Shown here in pieces: positions 17,745 to 26,693 of a DNA stretch of 64,000 bases. Numbering within the stretch: the stretch's first letter is position 1; every line of letters begins with the position of its first letter. The stretch spans positions 1 to 64,000 of the forward strand of contig CALDTV010000019.1 of NCBI GenBank assembly GCA_937923625.1. The letters run 5' to 3'. The notes below the pieces were generated by a model, which saw only the letters and a list, made by a program, of their open reading frames with translations, did no database searches and was not told the DNA's origin. A program made the position numbers and the translations under genes. The stretch is from an uncultured Alphaproteobacteria bacterium (GTDB lineage Bacteria > Pseudomonadota > Alphaproteobacteria > Micavibrionales > Micavibrionaceae).

Positions 17745-19379
17745 CTAGCGCATCTCCGCTTCAGGATAAGGGTCGATCTTAATAGGCGGCGCATCAGACG
17801 TCGTTGTTAAAGTTTGTGACGGCTCTTCTTTACTAATAATTGCCATCGCGCCATCTTGTTTTAATAGCTCTTCTTCAAACAGATAGTCTGAGCCTTTCAA
17901 CTCACCACCAAATATAAATTCGGGGCTTTTAAATAAAACAGGCTCAACCAATTGGAAGTAATCAAAATCTTCTAAATTGAAGTTATTTTTTACATTTCCA
18001 ACAATCTCAGGGGAGAAGAATGTTACGCCCGCTTTTTGAACGTAGGGATCTAAATCCAAATCACGGAATGTTGCACCGCGCGCGGCTGTCAAATAGAGGG
18101 AATAAAGCTTAACCGCCGCATTTTCGTTAAAATTAATCACATCATTTTGTGAGACAATGTTCCAACTATTTCTAATGCGCATACCGCTATTGCCGTTATG
18201 CACCAGCTTATTACCGAAAGAAATGTTGTTAGGGCTTTCAAAAAAGACAAGGCCATCTGCCTTATTGTTACGCGCAACATTGTTGGCAATGACATTATCA
18301 TGGCTGTTACGGTCGATCATAATTCCCGAGCCGTTATTCCCTTCCGATAAATTATCAAAGATATAACTGTAAGCAACTTCACGCGAGACAATAATGCCGT
18401 GTTTTTCTTTTGATCCATACGCATGATTTTTCGCAATAATTAAGTGTCTTGAGCGGTCATGTGGATCAACCCCATAGACAATATTATTTTTATATTCGTT
18501 TCCAACAATGACAACGTGATCGGCTTCATAGCTGTAAAAACCAAAATAAACATCATCAAAAACATTATTCAAAATCCAACCCGTGGCCCCTGGCAAATGG
18601 GCGTAATCCTCACGATATAATGTATCCACGCATGACGTATAAGTTAGGCCATAAGATTTTGACGCCTGATATCCTAAATGCGCGATATATGAATCAACAA
18701 TGTGAACGTTCGCACCACACCATCCCGTAATGTGCGGGCGGAATTCTTCACGTTTGGTATAATAAGCAGGCTTATTCTTATCCGTGTCCCATGCTTTAAC
18801 GCTCGCACCGATAATAAAAAGGTCGCCAAAGGTTGAAAGCATCGCACCTTTATTAATACTTAAAAGCAATGTTTCGCCTTCTTGTATAAGAAGCGCGCCT
18901 TCCGCACGAATATTTAACGGCACATAAAGCGCATAAGTATTATCGTCTTTCTTTTCAATAAGGGTGGGGTCATCAACTTGTTTTACAACCGTGTCTAGGT
19001 CATACACGCCGCCAGAGACAACAATCGCTAACGCATCTAAACGCCCTTGCTTGTCACCAAAGAAGGTACGGCGGCTTCGCATTTTACGATAGCCAACTTC
19101 AATATTTTCAATAAGTAAGTAACCAGGATCAACCGCAGGCTGTTTCGCCAAAACCGCTTCTTTGGTGTAAGGTGACAAATCTGGGAGCTCAATCCCCTCA
19201 ATAGGCGTCAAAGTCCCTGGGTCGAGCTTTCCGATGTTGTAGGTTTCACGGATATCTGTAATATCACGCTTTGCATTCCAATCGCCATAATGTTGACGAT
19301 AATCCCATGCAAAATATAAAGATGCGAAAACGGCACTAAATATTAGAACGACGAATACAAATTTTATTAAGTTCTTCAT
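17745..19379 (-). CDS. algG: Periplasmic mannuronan C5-epimerase AlgG
   Basis: AlgG converts beta-D-mannuronate to alpha-L-guluronate residues within the polymer and helps guide it through the periplasm. The 544-residue protein begins with a hydrophobic signal/anchor (about residues 4-24). A right-handed beta-helix of CASH type follows, with repeated GNEYKNN- and SEGNNGSGI-like turns. The catalytic motif DPHDRS is present near residue 305, followed by HAYGSKEKHGIIVSREV, as in Pseudomonas AlgG. It lies on the strand opposite to alg44-algA-algKE and is divergent from algL, with only 58 bases between the start codons. The C-terminal Pro/Thr-rich tail (about 515-544) is not typical of the family. 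Confidence 0.92.
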   Translation of the reverse strand: MKNLIKFVFVVLIFSAVFASLYFAWDYRQHYGDWNAKRDITDIRETYNIGKLDPGTLTPIEGIELPDLSPYTKEAVLAKQPAVDPGYLLIENIEVGYRKMRSRRTFFGDKQGRLDALAIVVSGGVYDLDTVVKQVDDPTLIEKKDDNTYALYVPLNIRAEGALLIQEGETLLLSINKGAMLSTFGDLFIIGASVKAWDTDKNKPAYYTKREEFRPHITGWCGANVHIVDSYIAHLGYQASKSYGLTYTSCVDTLYREDYAHLPGATGWILNNVFDDVYFGFYSYEADHVVIVGNEYKNNIVYGVDPHDRSRHLIIAKNHAYGSKEKHGIIVSREVAYSYIFDNLSEGNNGSGIMIDRNSHDNVIANNVARNNKADGLVFFESPNNISFGNKLVHNGNSGMRIRNSWNIVSQNDVINFNENAAVKLYSLYLTAARGATFRDLDLDPYVQKAGVTFFSPEIVGNVKNNFNLEDFDYFQLVEPVLFKSPEFIFGGELKGSDYLFEEELLKQDGAMAIISKEEPSQTLTTTSDAPPIKIDPYPEAEMR

Positions 19380-19437
19380 GATGCAAAGTTTCTACTCTTT
19401 TTTAATAAGACATAGAAATCGCAAAATATGAGCAAAA

Positions 19438-20604
19438 ATGCAAAGCAAAAATATGAAAATTATCTTTTTTTATGCCTTATCACTGTTTTGCGTGATATTT
19501 ATCGCAATTAATGGAAAATTAGCTGCGTCTGATCATGCCCCTGTAGAGATAACATTACAGGAAAATAAAGAATTAAGTGCTTCAAGCCCCCTTATTTCTC
19601 CATATCCCGTGTTAAAATCTCTGCCGCAGGCCGAATATACCACGTCGCAAAGCAACTGCCCGCAGACTCCAAAAGCGATACATGATTTGATATTTGTCAG
19701 TATTTACACAGATAAATCACAAGGTGTCTCAATTGTTGATAAAAAAGCGCAAAAAAAATATCGCGCCCAGACACGACAAATCAAAAGATATGAGCAAAAA
19801 ATTGAAAAATGGCTATCCAGTATCACCGAAGGACAAGAAGATGCCCCAAATAGCCTTAGATGCATGATCCAATGGCTATATGATTGGGCGCGTGAAGATT
19901 CCCTTTTAAAAGGCGAAGCTAACTTCCAAGGGGAAGCCAATCGAAAATGGGCATTAGCCACTATTGCCTCCAGCTACGGGCAGATTAAAAACATTAAAAA
20001 TATAAATCGCGAGAAGATAAAAACCATTGATGCTTGGCTGAAACGTTTAGGGCAACAAGTCATCCGTGACTATAACGTAAATCCTGAAAGTAAATCCCGT
20101 AATAATAATCACATGTTTTGGTCGGCTTGGGCGGTTCTTATCACAGGCATCGCGATTGATGATCGTGATTTTTACAACTGGTCAATGAAACATTTTAAAA
20201 GGGCTATGCACCATATGAATAAAGACGGCACCTTGCCGTTAGAATTATTCCGTGAAAAGAAGGCCTTTAATTACCATATGTTTGCTGGTGGGCCTTTGGT
20301 GATGATGGCCGAAGCTTTTACCGTCAATGGGGATAATATGTATCATTATAATAATGATGCGATGCACCGTTTTGTTGCGCTCATTATCACGGAGTTACAA
20401 AATGGCCAAGCGTTGATAACGGATAAGACGGGCAAGAAACAAGATCTTAAAGGCACAATAACAGTCGGCCAACTAGCGTGGTTAGAGGTATATAACGCAC
20501 GTTTCCCGAATAAAGATATTGAAGCTTACATGAAGGATTTCCGCCCTGCCAAACAACGGCGCTTAGGCGGAAATCTTACGGATGCGTTTAGATCAGAAAA
20601 ATAG
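19438..20604 (+). CDS. algL: Periplasmic alginate lyase AlgL (PL5-like)
   Basis: AlgL cleaves alginate by beta-elimination and clears misdirected polymer from the periplasm. The 388-residue protein has an N-terminal signal sequence (about residues 1-30) and an alpha/alpha-barrel with the PL5 signature NNNHMFWSAW near residue 222 (catalytic Asn-His). FREKKAFNYH near residue 273 supplies the Arg and Tyr positions. The first half is more divergent from Pseudomonas AlgL than the catalytic core. A second ATG 15 bases downstream also gives a good signal peptide. It is divergent from algG and converges on algX with a 5-base gap. Confidence 0.85.
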   Translation: MQSKNMKIIFFYALSLFCVIFIAINGKLAASDHAPVEITLQENKELSASSPLISPYPVLKSLPQAEYTTSQSNCPQTPKAIHDLIFVSIYTDKSQGVSIVDKKAQKKYRAQTRQIKRYEQKIEKWLSSITEGQEDAPNSLRCMIQWLYDWAREDSLLKGEANFQGEANRKWALATIASSYGQIKNIKNINREKIKTIDAWLKRLGQQVIRDYNVNPESKSRNNNHMFWSAWAVLITGIAIDDRDFYNWSMKHFKRAMHHMNKDGTLPLELFREKKAFNYHMFAGGPLVMMAEAFTVNGDNMYHYNNDAMHRFVALIITELQNGQALITDKTGKKQDLKGTITVGQLAWLEVYNARFPNKDIEAYMKDFRPAKQRRLGGNLTDAFRSEK

Positions 20605-20609
20605 ACTGC

Positions 20610-21923
20610 TTAATTTTGCGGATAAGCGCAAATTCTTGCCGTTACTTTTCCTTTTGAATCTTTGGGCATAAGCCCTTCTAATGATTTCAAAATCTTGTCA
20701 TTATTCTGCTCGAACTCAACAAAGAAAATGCCATCTGGAGAAAAGAATTTAGAGCGTCTAAAATCAAATGGCGAACGGCTTCCATCAGTATAATGCGTTG
20801 TAAGGCGGAATTTACGCCCTTTAAAATCATCAAACTTTAAATAAAGATAATGATTTTTCGCCGCGATGTTTTTGCCCTCAAACAACGATGGGAATTCAAA
20901 GCGGTTATTCGCTACGTCTGCCTCTGCGGTTGAAAGCGCGTCTGATCCACAATCACCATAAGTGGCCGGAATGGCCTGACGGTAGAAAGGGCCACCTTTA
21001 AAATTTTGATAAACAGGGATTTCCCAAATGACAATTTTAGGTTTATGCGCTTTATAATCAGCTGAACTTAACCAATCCAGCATCGCTGTATCAACACCGC
21101 CACCAGACACCGCCAAATTTTTAACGTCTGCCCCAATATATTCTTTTAAGAAACCATCAAAATTTGCTTTAGAGGCAACTTGGCTACTATTACTTGTACC
21201 AATCAGAACAATATCCGCCGACTTTTGATCGCCAAACAAATCGCCTTCTCCCCCTGCATCTTCGGCAAATGTTTTATAGGAGGGGACTGTTTCATGTTGA
21301 ATATCAGAACCGCAAACCTTGTTCGCGAATTCCGTGAATGTCCCTTTTTGAGTCACTGTTCCTTCTTGTTCAGTTATGAATTTTTTCTTTTCAATCGATT
21401 TATAAGATTCAAGCTGCTTGACCGACTCCGCAACTTTTTGCGCCAATATTTTCGCGCCAGCGGCTTGCCAGTGATGATCGCGCTTATAAAAGAAATCTTG
21501 TCCTGCTTTAAAATTATCAACAGCACCCACACCGATACCAATATCTTTTAATTCCGCTACCAGTTTATTATAAGACGCGATTGTCGCATCTGCTTTAAAT
21601 TGCGTGTAGTCAACTTGCGTATGATGCATCATGCCGCGTGTTGGGATAAGGGCAACAACCAAATCCATGTCCTTGGCTTTAAATGCCTGTTTCATTCGCG
21701 TGAAGCGATCACGCAAGGCGCTATTGACCTTAAAATTTCCGTCAAAATCGGTTTTCGTACGAAAGATCCAGCCATCTTTCCCCTCAATAAGTTTTTTATA
21801 TGAGCCATCCTTTTGATATGTTTTATCGCTTGCCAGTGCTTCACATAGTGACGCAGCATCAGCCTTATTACAGGCAGGCAAAACCAACACAGACAACATC
21901 GTTAGTAATAAAAATTTTCTCAT
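20610..21923 (-). CDS. algX: Alginate O-acetyltransferase AlgX
   Basis: AlgX transfers acetyl groups to mannuronate residues in the periplasm. The 437-residue protein has a signal peptide (about residues 1-23; LPAC could be a lipobox) and an SGNH-like catalytic domain. The Asp-His motif is in KRDHHW near residue 150 and the Ser motif is GTSNSS near residue 242. A C-terminal region of about 120 residues corresponds to the AlgX carbohydrate-binding module. Having this module separates it from the neighbouring AlgJ. Its ribosome site lies within the last codons of algJ, 3 bases upstream, suggesting an algJ-algX unit with coupled translation. Confidence 0.88.
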   Translation of the reverse strand: MRKFLLLTMLSVLVLPACNKADAASLCEALASDKTYQKDGSYKKLIEGKDGWIFRTKTDFDGNFKVNSALRDRFTRMKQAFKAKDMDLVVALIPTRGMMHHTQVDYTQFKADATIASYNKLVAELKDIGIGVGAVDNFKAGQDFFYKRDHHWQAAGAKILAQKVAESVKQLESYKSIEKKKFITEQEGTVTQKGTFTEFANKVCGSDIQHETVPSYKTFAEDAGGEGDLFGDQKSADIVLIGTSNSSQVASKANFDGFLKEYIGADVKNLAVSGGGVDTAMLDWLSSADYKAHKPKIVIWEIPVYQNFKGGPFYRQAIPATYGDCGSDALSTAEADVANNRFEFPSLFEGKNIAAKNHYLYLKFDDFKGRKFRLTTHYTDGSRSPFDFRRSKFFSPDGIFFVEFEQNNDKILKSLEGLMPKDSKGKVTARICAYPQN

Positions 21924-21926
21924 AAT

Positions 21927-23012
21927 TTACTCTTCTTTCATAAACTCAGCTTTTACAATTAAATAACGCTCGGGGATTTCCCAAATCACTAGCTTGGGTT
22001 TATCGCCTTTATACTCTTTATTCAAATAGTTTTGCATGGTTTGGAAAGGCCCCTGCCCTTCATCCGCCATATTCAATATATCCGTTCCTAAGGCTTCTTT
22101 CAAAAAACCTTCGAAATTCCAAAGTTTGTTGGCACTATAACTTGTGCCGACTAAGGCCACAGGCAAAATCTTATCGCCAAACAAATCATCATTGCTTTGG
22201 GCAGAATCCTCCGAAATTTTAACAAGCTCGGTTTTCCATTTGGTAAGCTGATCTTGTTTCAACCCAAACTTATCTGCAATCCCGCCAGAAACGGTGTAAG
22301 CCATTAAATCGCCTTCATAAGAGATTTGATCGCTTTTAGATGATTTAAAATTCTCGGCCTCCCATGACAAATAAGGGAACGCCCGTTCCACCATGACACC
22401 CGTTTTCATCGCGGCAATTCTTGCGCCTATTGGTGTCCAATGGGTATCTGTTTTAAGAAAAAGGCCGTTATCTTTGTTGGCGTGAAAATCACTATCAAGG
22501 GAAACATGCTTAATATGGCTATTAGATAAAAAATCTGTAAAGTCTGAATATTGGCTTTTCCAGCTTACTGGAAGTTCATAACTTCCAAGCTTATCTTGAT
22601 ATATCCGCGCCTTTGATGGCAAAGCCACGACCACCAATTGCACCTTATCCTGTCGCAATATCTGGCTGACTTTTGCAATATAAGCTTTGTTGGCAGAAAT
22701 ATTTGCCGCCGCCGTGCCATAGGCAAATTCCTCATCGGTAAAGAGCCACCCATCTTGACCAATTAATACGCCTTTTTTGCCTTCTTTAAATAAGGCATAG
22801 CCCACACTATTCCAAAATTGAATAGAAGCCTCGCGGTGTTTTAACTCTTCATCAAAGGATTTTTCATAAGCTGATGCTGGCGCACCACTCAGCAAACCCT
22901 TTGAAAAATTTGGCTTTTCTGCGGCTGAGAAAGACATCAACGCCAAAAGCGCAGCCGCCCCTAAAAAAAGAATAAAGCCATAACCACATATATTTTTTAA
23001 TTTTATTTGCAT
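21927..23012 (-). CDS. algJ: Alginate O-acetylation protein AlgJ
   Basis: AlgJ is the SGNH-family protein thought to relay acetyl groups from AlgI to AlgX. The chosen start gives 361 residues with an N-terminal membrane anchor (about residues 8-30). The catalytic Asp-His motif TDTHW is near residue 187 and the Ser motif GTSYSA near 287, and there is no C-terminal binding module. An AAGAAG ribosome site 6 bases before the ATG at 23012 supports this start; an ATG at 23018 is possible. The frame is open upstream to 23198, but that would run into algD on the other strand and destroy the signal anchor. It is divergent from algD across 134 bases and is followed closely by algX. Confidence 0.85.
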   Translation of the reverse strand: MQIKLKNICGYGFILFLGAAALLALMSFSAAEKPNFSKGLLSGAPASAYEKSFDEELKHREASIQFWNSVGYALFKEGKKGVLIGQDGWLFTDEEFAYGTAAANISANKAYIAKVSQILRQDKVQLVVVALPSKARIYQDKLGSYELPVSWKSQYSDFTDFLSNSHIKHVSLDSDFHANKDNGLFLKTDTHWTPIGARIAAMKTGVMVERAFPYLSWEAENFKSSKSDQISYEGDLMAYTVSGGIADKFGLKQDQLTKWKTELVKISEDSAQSNDDLFGDKILPVALVGTSYSANKLWNFEGFLKEALGTDILNMADEGQGPFQTMQNYLNKEYKGDKPKLVIWEIPERYLIVKAEFMKEE

Positions 23013-23146
23013 GTTCATCTTCTTGTTTAGAGAATGTATATGGCATAATTCAGGCAGTTTAAAGTTGATTTTATAGAAAATGCATGTATAAGAAAACGCA
23101 TTCAACACATTGAAGTTTTTAACTAATAATAAAGAGTACAAATAAA

Positions 23147-24466
23147 ATGAAAATAAGCGTTTTTGGCATTGGGTATGTAGGAGCCGTAACATCGGCATGT
23201 TTATGTGACAGCGGGCACGAGGTTATTGCCCTTGATAAAGATAAGGTAAAAGTGGATTGCTTCAAGGACGGCCGTACACCCATCATCGAAGCGGATTTAG
23301 ACCGCCTTATCGCGGAAAACGTTAAAAATGGCCGCTTAAAAGCAACAATGGACGTTCAAGAAGCCATCGAACAATCTGAAATTTCTCTTATTTGTGTTGG
23401 TACACCCTCACGCGAAGATGGATCGCTTGATTTGGCCTATGTTGAGCAAGTTTGTGAAGAAATCGGCGCAGCCATTAAAGATAAGAACGAATTTCACACG
23501 GTGGTATTACGTTCAACCATGGTGCCAGGTAGCGCAAAAAACATCTGCCAGCCAATTTTAGAAAAAGCCTCTGGTAAAAAAGCGGGTGTAGAATTTGGTT
23601 TTGGCAATAATCCAGAATTTTTACGCGAAAGCACCGCGGTTTTTGATTATTACAACCCGCCTAAAATCGTTGTGGGTGCGGATGATGATAGAAGTGCTGA
23701 AATGATTATGGCGCTTTATGATGGTATTGACGCCCCCCGCGTCATTAGCAGTGTTGATGTTGCCGAAGGCGTTAAATATGCCGATAATGCATGGCACGCG
23801 ATGAAAGTTGGTTTTGCCAATGAAATGGGTAATATCCTGAGTGATTGCGGCGTAGATTCACACAAAGTCATGGATATTTTCTGCATGGACACAAAATTAA
23901 ATATCTCCAAGGCTTATTTACGCCCTGGCTTTGCTTTTGGTGGATCTTGCCTGCCCAAAGATGTGCGTGCTATTCGCGCAAAAGGGAAAGAAATTGGAAT
24001 TGATACACCGATTTTTGACTCACTGATGGAAGCAAATGACAATCAAGTAAGCCGCGCTTTTGAAAAGATCAAAGCCTCTGGCAAAAAGAACATCACAATG
24101 CTCGGTTTAAGCTTTAAGGCGGGAACAGACGATTTACGCGAAAGCCCTTTGGTGACACTGGCTGATTTACTATTGAAAAACGGCTTTAACCTTAAAATTT
24201 ATGACACAAACGTTTATAAAGCGCGTGAGATGGAAGGCGCAAACCAGCATTACATCAAAGAAGTCATCACAGATATCTCAAATTGCTTAGTAGAGAGCGC
24301 GGAGGAAGCCACAAAGCATGGTGACTTTTTCGTGATTGGCAATAACGGCGAAGATTTCTCCAAAATTATTCAATCAATACAAGATGAAGCAACCCCCGTT
24401 CTAGATCTTGTCCGAATTGACGCTGATATCGAAGAAAGACAGGGCTACCATGGAATCTGCTGGTAA
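23147..24466 (+). CDS. algD: GDP-mannose 6-dehydrogenase AlgD
   Basis: AlgD oxidises GDP-mannose to GDP-mannuronic acid with NAD+, the committing step for alginate. The 439-residue length is as expected. The N-terminus has the Rossmann motif GIGYVGAVTSACL. The active-site cysteine is in FAFGGSCLPKDVRAI, followed by the SFKAGTDDLRESP motif. It is the first gene of an algD-alg8 unit, overlapping alg8 by 17 bases. The 134-base intergenic region shared with algJ is the natural place for control of the pathway, although I see no clear consensus promoter there. Confidence 0.95.
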   Translation: MKISVFGIGYVGAVTSACLCDSGHEVIALDKDKVKVDCFKDGRTPIIEADLDRLIAENVKNGRLKATMDVQEAIEQSEISLICVGTPSREDGSLDLAYVEQVCEEIGAAIKDKNEFHTVVLRSTMVPGSAKNICQPILEKASGKKAGVEFGFGNNPEFLRESTAVFDYYNPPKIVVGADDDRSAEMIMALYDGIDAPRVISSVDVAEGVKYADNAWHAMKVGFANEMGNILSDCGVDSHKVMDIFCMDTKLNISKAYLRPGFAFGGSCLPKDVRAIRAKGKEIGIDTPIFDSLMEANDNQVSRAFEKIKASGKKNITMLGLSFKAGTDDLRESPLVTLADLLLKNGFNLKIYDTNVYKAREMEGANQHYIKEVITDISNCLVESAEEATKHGDFFVIGNNGEDFSKIIQSIQDEATPVLDLVRIDADIEERQGYHGICW

Positions 24467-25985
24467 TAAAATCTCCTCTGTGGGGGCAGTTGCGCGCTCA
24501 TTTTTTCCTAAAGGGACATTTGGCTTTTTAGTTTACACCCTACTACTTATTTGTGCGGTGATGATGCTCCCTGCTCACGCCCTTGATACGGGCTCAAAGC
24601 AATTTATCTTTGTTGTCGGAGGGTTGGCTCTATGGCGTTACAGCTGGGGCATGACGCATTTTATTCGCGCCATTATTTACAAAAATTTCGTTTTTCCCCG
24701 CTACCGTAAGCTAGAAAAACAACATCGTGCAGATTTAATGCCTTCAAAAGTTTATTTGCTCGTTACCAGCTTCCGTATTGAGGCAAATACAAGCGTTGAA
24801 GTTATGCGTTCCGTCGTTCGCGAAGCGATCAATTGCGGTGTTGATTGTACCATCGTTGCTTCCTTGGTGGAAAAAGCCGATGAGACAATGGTTAAGGAAA
24901 TTTTCAAGGCTTTAAATCCGCCCGACAAAGTCAATCTTAACATTGTGCGTATCCCAGGCACAGGCAAGCGTGACGGTCTCGCGCAGGGTTTTCGTGCTAT
25001 TTCCCGCGACATGCCCCCAAGTGATGCTGTCGTCGCGGTCATTGATGGGGATTCCGTTTTGGAGAATGGCTTGGTTAAAAAGACCGCGACTTTCTTTAAA
25101 ATGATGCCCGAAATTGGCGCACTGACCACAGATGAAGAATGTGACGTTAAAGGCTCGAAACTCATCCGCGAATGGCACTCTTTACGTTTCGCGCAACGTC
25201 AATTGCTCATGAGCTCCATGGGTTTGTCCAAACGCGTTTTAACGCTCACGGGTCGCATGTCAATGTTCCGTGGCTCTATTATTACCGACCCCGACTTTAT
25301 TAATATTGTGCAGAATGATCGCCTGAAACATTGGCGTTTTGGCATCTTAAAATTCTTAACTGGCGATGATAAATCAAGCTGGTATTGGGTTTTAAAGAAT
25401 GGCTGGTCTATGCTCTATGTGCCAGATGTGCAAATCCATACGGTTGAACACCCGCCTGCTGATAATTTTTTTGTTGCCACGACAATGCTGATGAAACGCT
25501 GGTTTGGGAATATGCTCCGCACCAATGAACGTGCGCTTAATATCCCGCCACATGTTACGGGATTTTTTACGTGGTGGTGTTTGCTCGATCAACGTATTTC
25601 TATGTGGACGTCGCTCTCTGGGCCAGTCTTTGTGGTGATGCTGTGTTTTAAATACACCATCGCGTTTCTTCCTATTTTCCTCGTTTGGATTGGCTTCACG
25701 CGTTGGGTCATGACATTATTGCTTTTAGGAGCAAGGCATCAAATCAGCTGGACGTATCCTTTCCTGCTTTATTACAACCAAATCTATGGATCATTGATTA
25801 AGACCTATGTGTTTTTCCGTTTGGACAAGCAAATGTGGACGCGCCAAAAAACCAAGCTCGCCAATGCAGATGGAAATAAGTGGCATACCCGTCTAATAGG
25901 CTGGTCATCCGCAGGAATGCATAGCTTGGCGTTAATTACCTTCGTTTGCATTATTGGCCTCATCGCTGGCGTGTTTAAATTTTAA
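24450..25985 (+). CDS. alg8: Alginate polymerase Alg8 (GT2)
   Basis: Alg8 is the inner-membrane glycosyltransferase that polymerises GDP-mannuronate. The ATG at 24450 (511 residues) is preferred because AGGG lies 5 bases upstream; a TTG at 24408 would deepen the overlap with algD. N-terminal membrane spans (about residues 15-60) precede a GT2 domain with IDGDSVLENG, TDEECD, TGRMSMFRG and TGDDKSSWYW, then MKRWFGNMLR in the QxxRW position. Further C-terminal spans complete the topology. Its c-di-GMP-responsive partner Alg44 is encoded about 12 kb away. Overlap with algD implies translational coupling of precursor formation and polymerisation. Confidence 0.92.
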   Translation: MESAGNKISSVGAVARSFFPKGTFGFLVYTLLLICAVMMLPAHALDTGSKQFIFVVGGLALWRYSWGMTHFIRAIIYKNFVFPRYRKLEKQHRADLMPSKVYLLVTSFRIEANTSVEVMRSVVREAINCGVDCTIVASLVEKADETMVKEIFKALNPPDKVNLNIVRIPGTGKRDGLAQGFRAISRDMPPSDAVVAVIDGDSVLENGLVKKTATFFKMMPEIGALTTDEECDVKGSKLIREWHSLRFAQRQLLMSSMGLSKRVLTLTGRMSMFRGSIITDPDFINIVQNDRLKHWRFGILKFLTGDDKSSWYWVLKNGWSMLYVPDVQIHTVEHPPADNFFVATTMLMKRWFGNMLRTNERALNIPPHVTGFFTWWCLLDQRISMWTSLSGPVFVVMLCFKYTIAFLPIFLVWIGFTRWVMTLLLLGARHQISWTYPFLLYYNQIYGSLIKTYVFFRLDKQMWTRQKTKLANADGNKWHTRLIGWSSAGMHSLALITFVCIIGLIAGVFKF

Positions 25986-26170
25986 ACACCCATAAAGAGA
26001 CGCTTAATAATTTATAGAACTGGAAAAAGTTCGAGATCGCTAATGCCCTCATAGTATTCACCTGCACTTCAATCGCAAAAAAGCGTGCCACCTACATTTG
26101 TAATAACCTAAATTAAATTTGACTTGCACTCTTAAGTCGCTAAAAAATTTAAAAAAAACAAGGAATCCAA

Positions 26171-26611
26171 ATGAAAAAATCTATATCTCTAGTAATTATA
26201 TTATCTTTCTTGAGCGCTTGCGCCACACGACCAGAAAACATACAAGCTCAGTACGTTTCCCCTATGCAATATCAAAGTTACTCCTGTGAACAATTAGAGT
26301 CGGAAGCTATGCGAATTTCGCGCAAAGTTACAGAAGTTACGGGAAAGCAAAGTAAACAAGCGACAGGTGATGCTGTTGCAATGGGTGTTGGGCTAGTTTT
26401 ATTTTGGCCAGCACTTTTCTTTTTAATAGGTGACGACAAAAAAGAAGAGCTTGCCCGTTTGAAAGGCGAATATGACGCTATTGAGCAATCAGCCATTCAA
26501 AAGAATTGTTCACTCGCTCAACAAATGGCAAATCAAAGAAACGCATCATCCGAACAAGCAGAAAAAGAAGCAGTTCAAACTCAGCAAAAAAGCCAAGGAA
26601 ATTGGAATTAA
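26171..26611 (+). CDS. Putative lipoprotein of unknown function
   Basis: A 146-residue predicted lipoprotein with a short signal sequence and the lipobox LSAC (Cys near residue 17). The mature part has a helical region (QLESEAMRISRKVTEV), a hydrophobic stretch (about residues 73-90, LVLFWPALFFLIG) and a coiled C-terminus with a conserved-looking KNC. Similar small lipoproteins with this FWPALFFL segment occur in many proteobacteria without known function. It lies inside the alginate region between alg8 and algI and is transcribed from its own leader. With the scaffold half of AlgK fused to the porin, a lipoprotein here could be an accessory export factor, but that is speculation. Confidence 0.75.
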   Translation: MKKSISLVIILSFLSACATRPENIQAQYVSPMQYQSYSCEQLESEAMRISRKVTEVTGKQSKQATGDAVAMGVGLVLFWPALFFLIGDDKKEELARLKGEYDAIEQSAIQKNCSLAQQMANQRNASSEQAEKEAVQTQQKSQGNWN

Positions 26612-26622
26612 CTAAACATTTC

Positions 26623-26653
26623 GCAAACAGCTCCTTTGACTAGGGCTGTTTGC
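26623..26653. terminator. Shared hairpin between the lipoprotein gene and algI
   Basis: GCAAACAGC (26623-26631) pairs perfectly with GCTGTTTGC (26645-26653), with an inner CC/GG possible. It sits in the 82-base gap between convergent genes. The flanking U runs are short, so termination strength is uncertain. Confidence 0.5.
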
Positions 26654-26693
26654 TACTCTTGCCCCAGCTAAATTTCTAACGGCGGCAAGTTCT

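Noticed and set aside
23013-23198. An N-terminal extension of AlgJ running over the start of algD
   Set aside because: It would overlap algD on the other strand, has no ribosome site and would bury the signal anchor; the ATG at 23012 has an AAGAAG site at the right distance.
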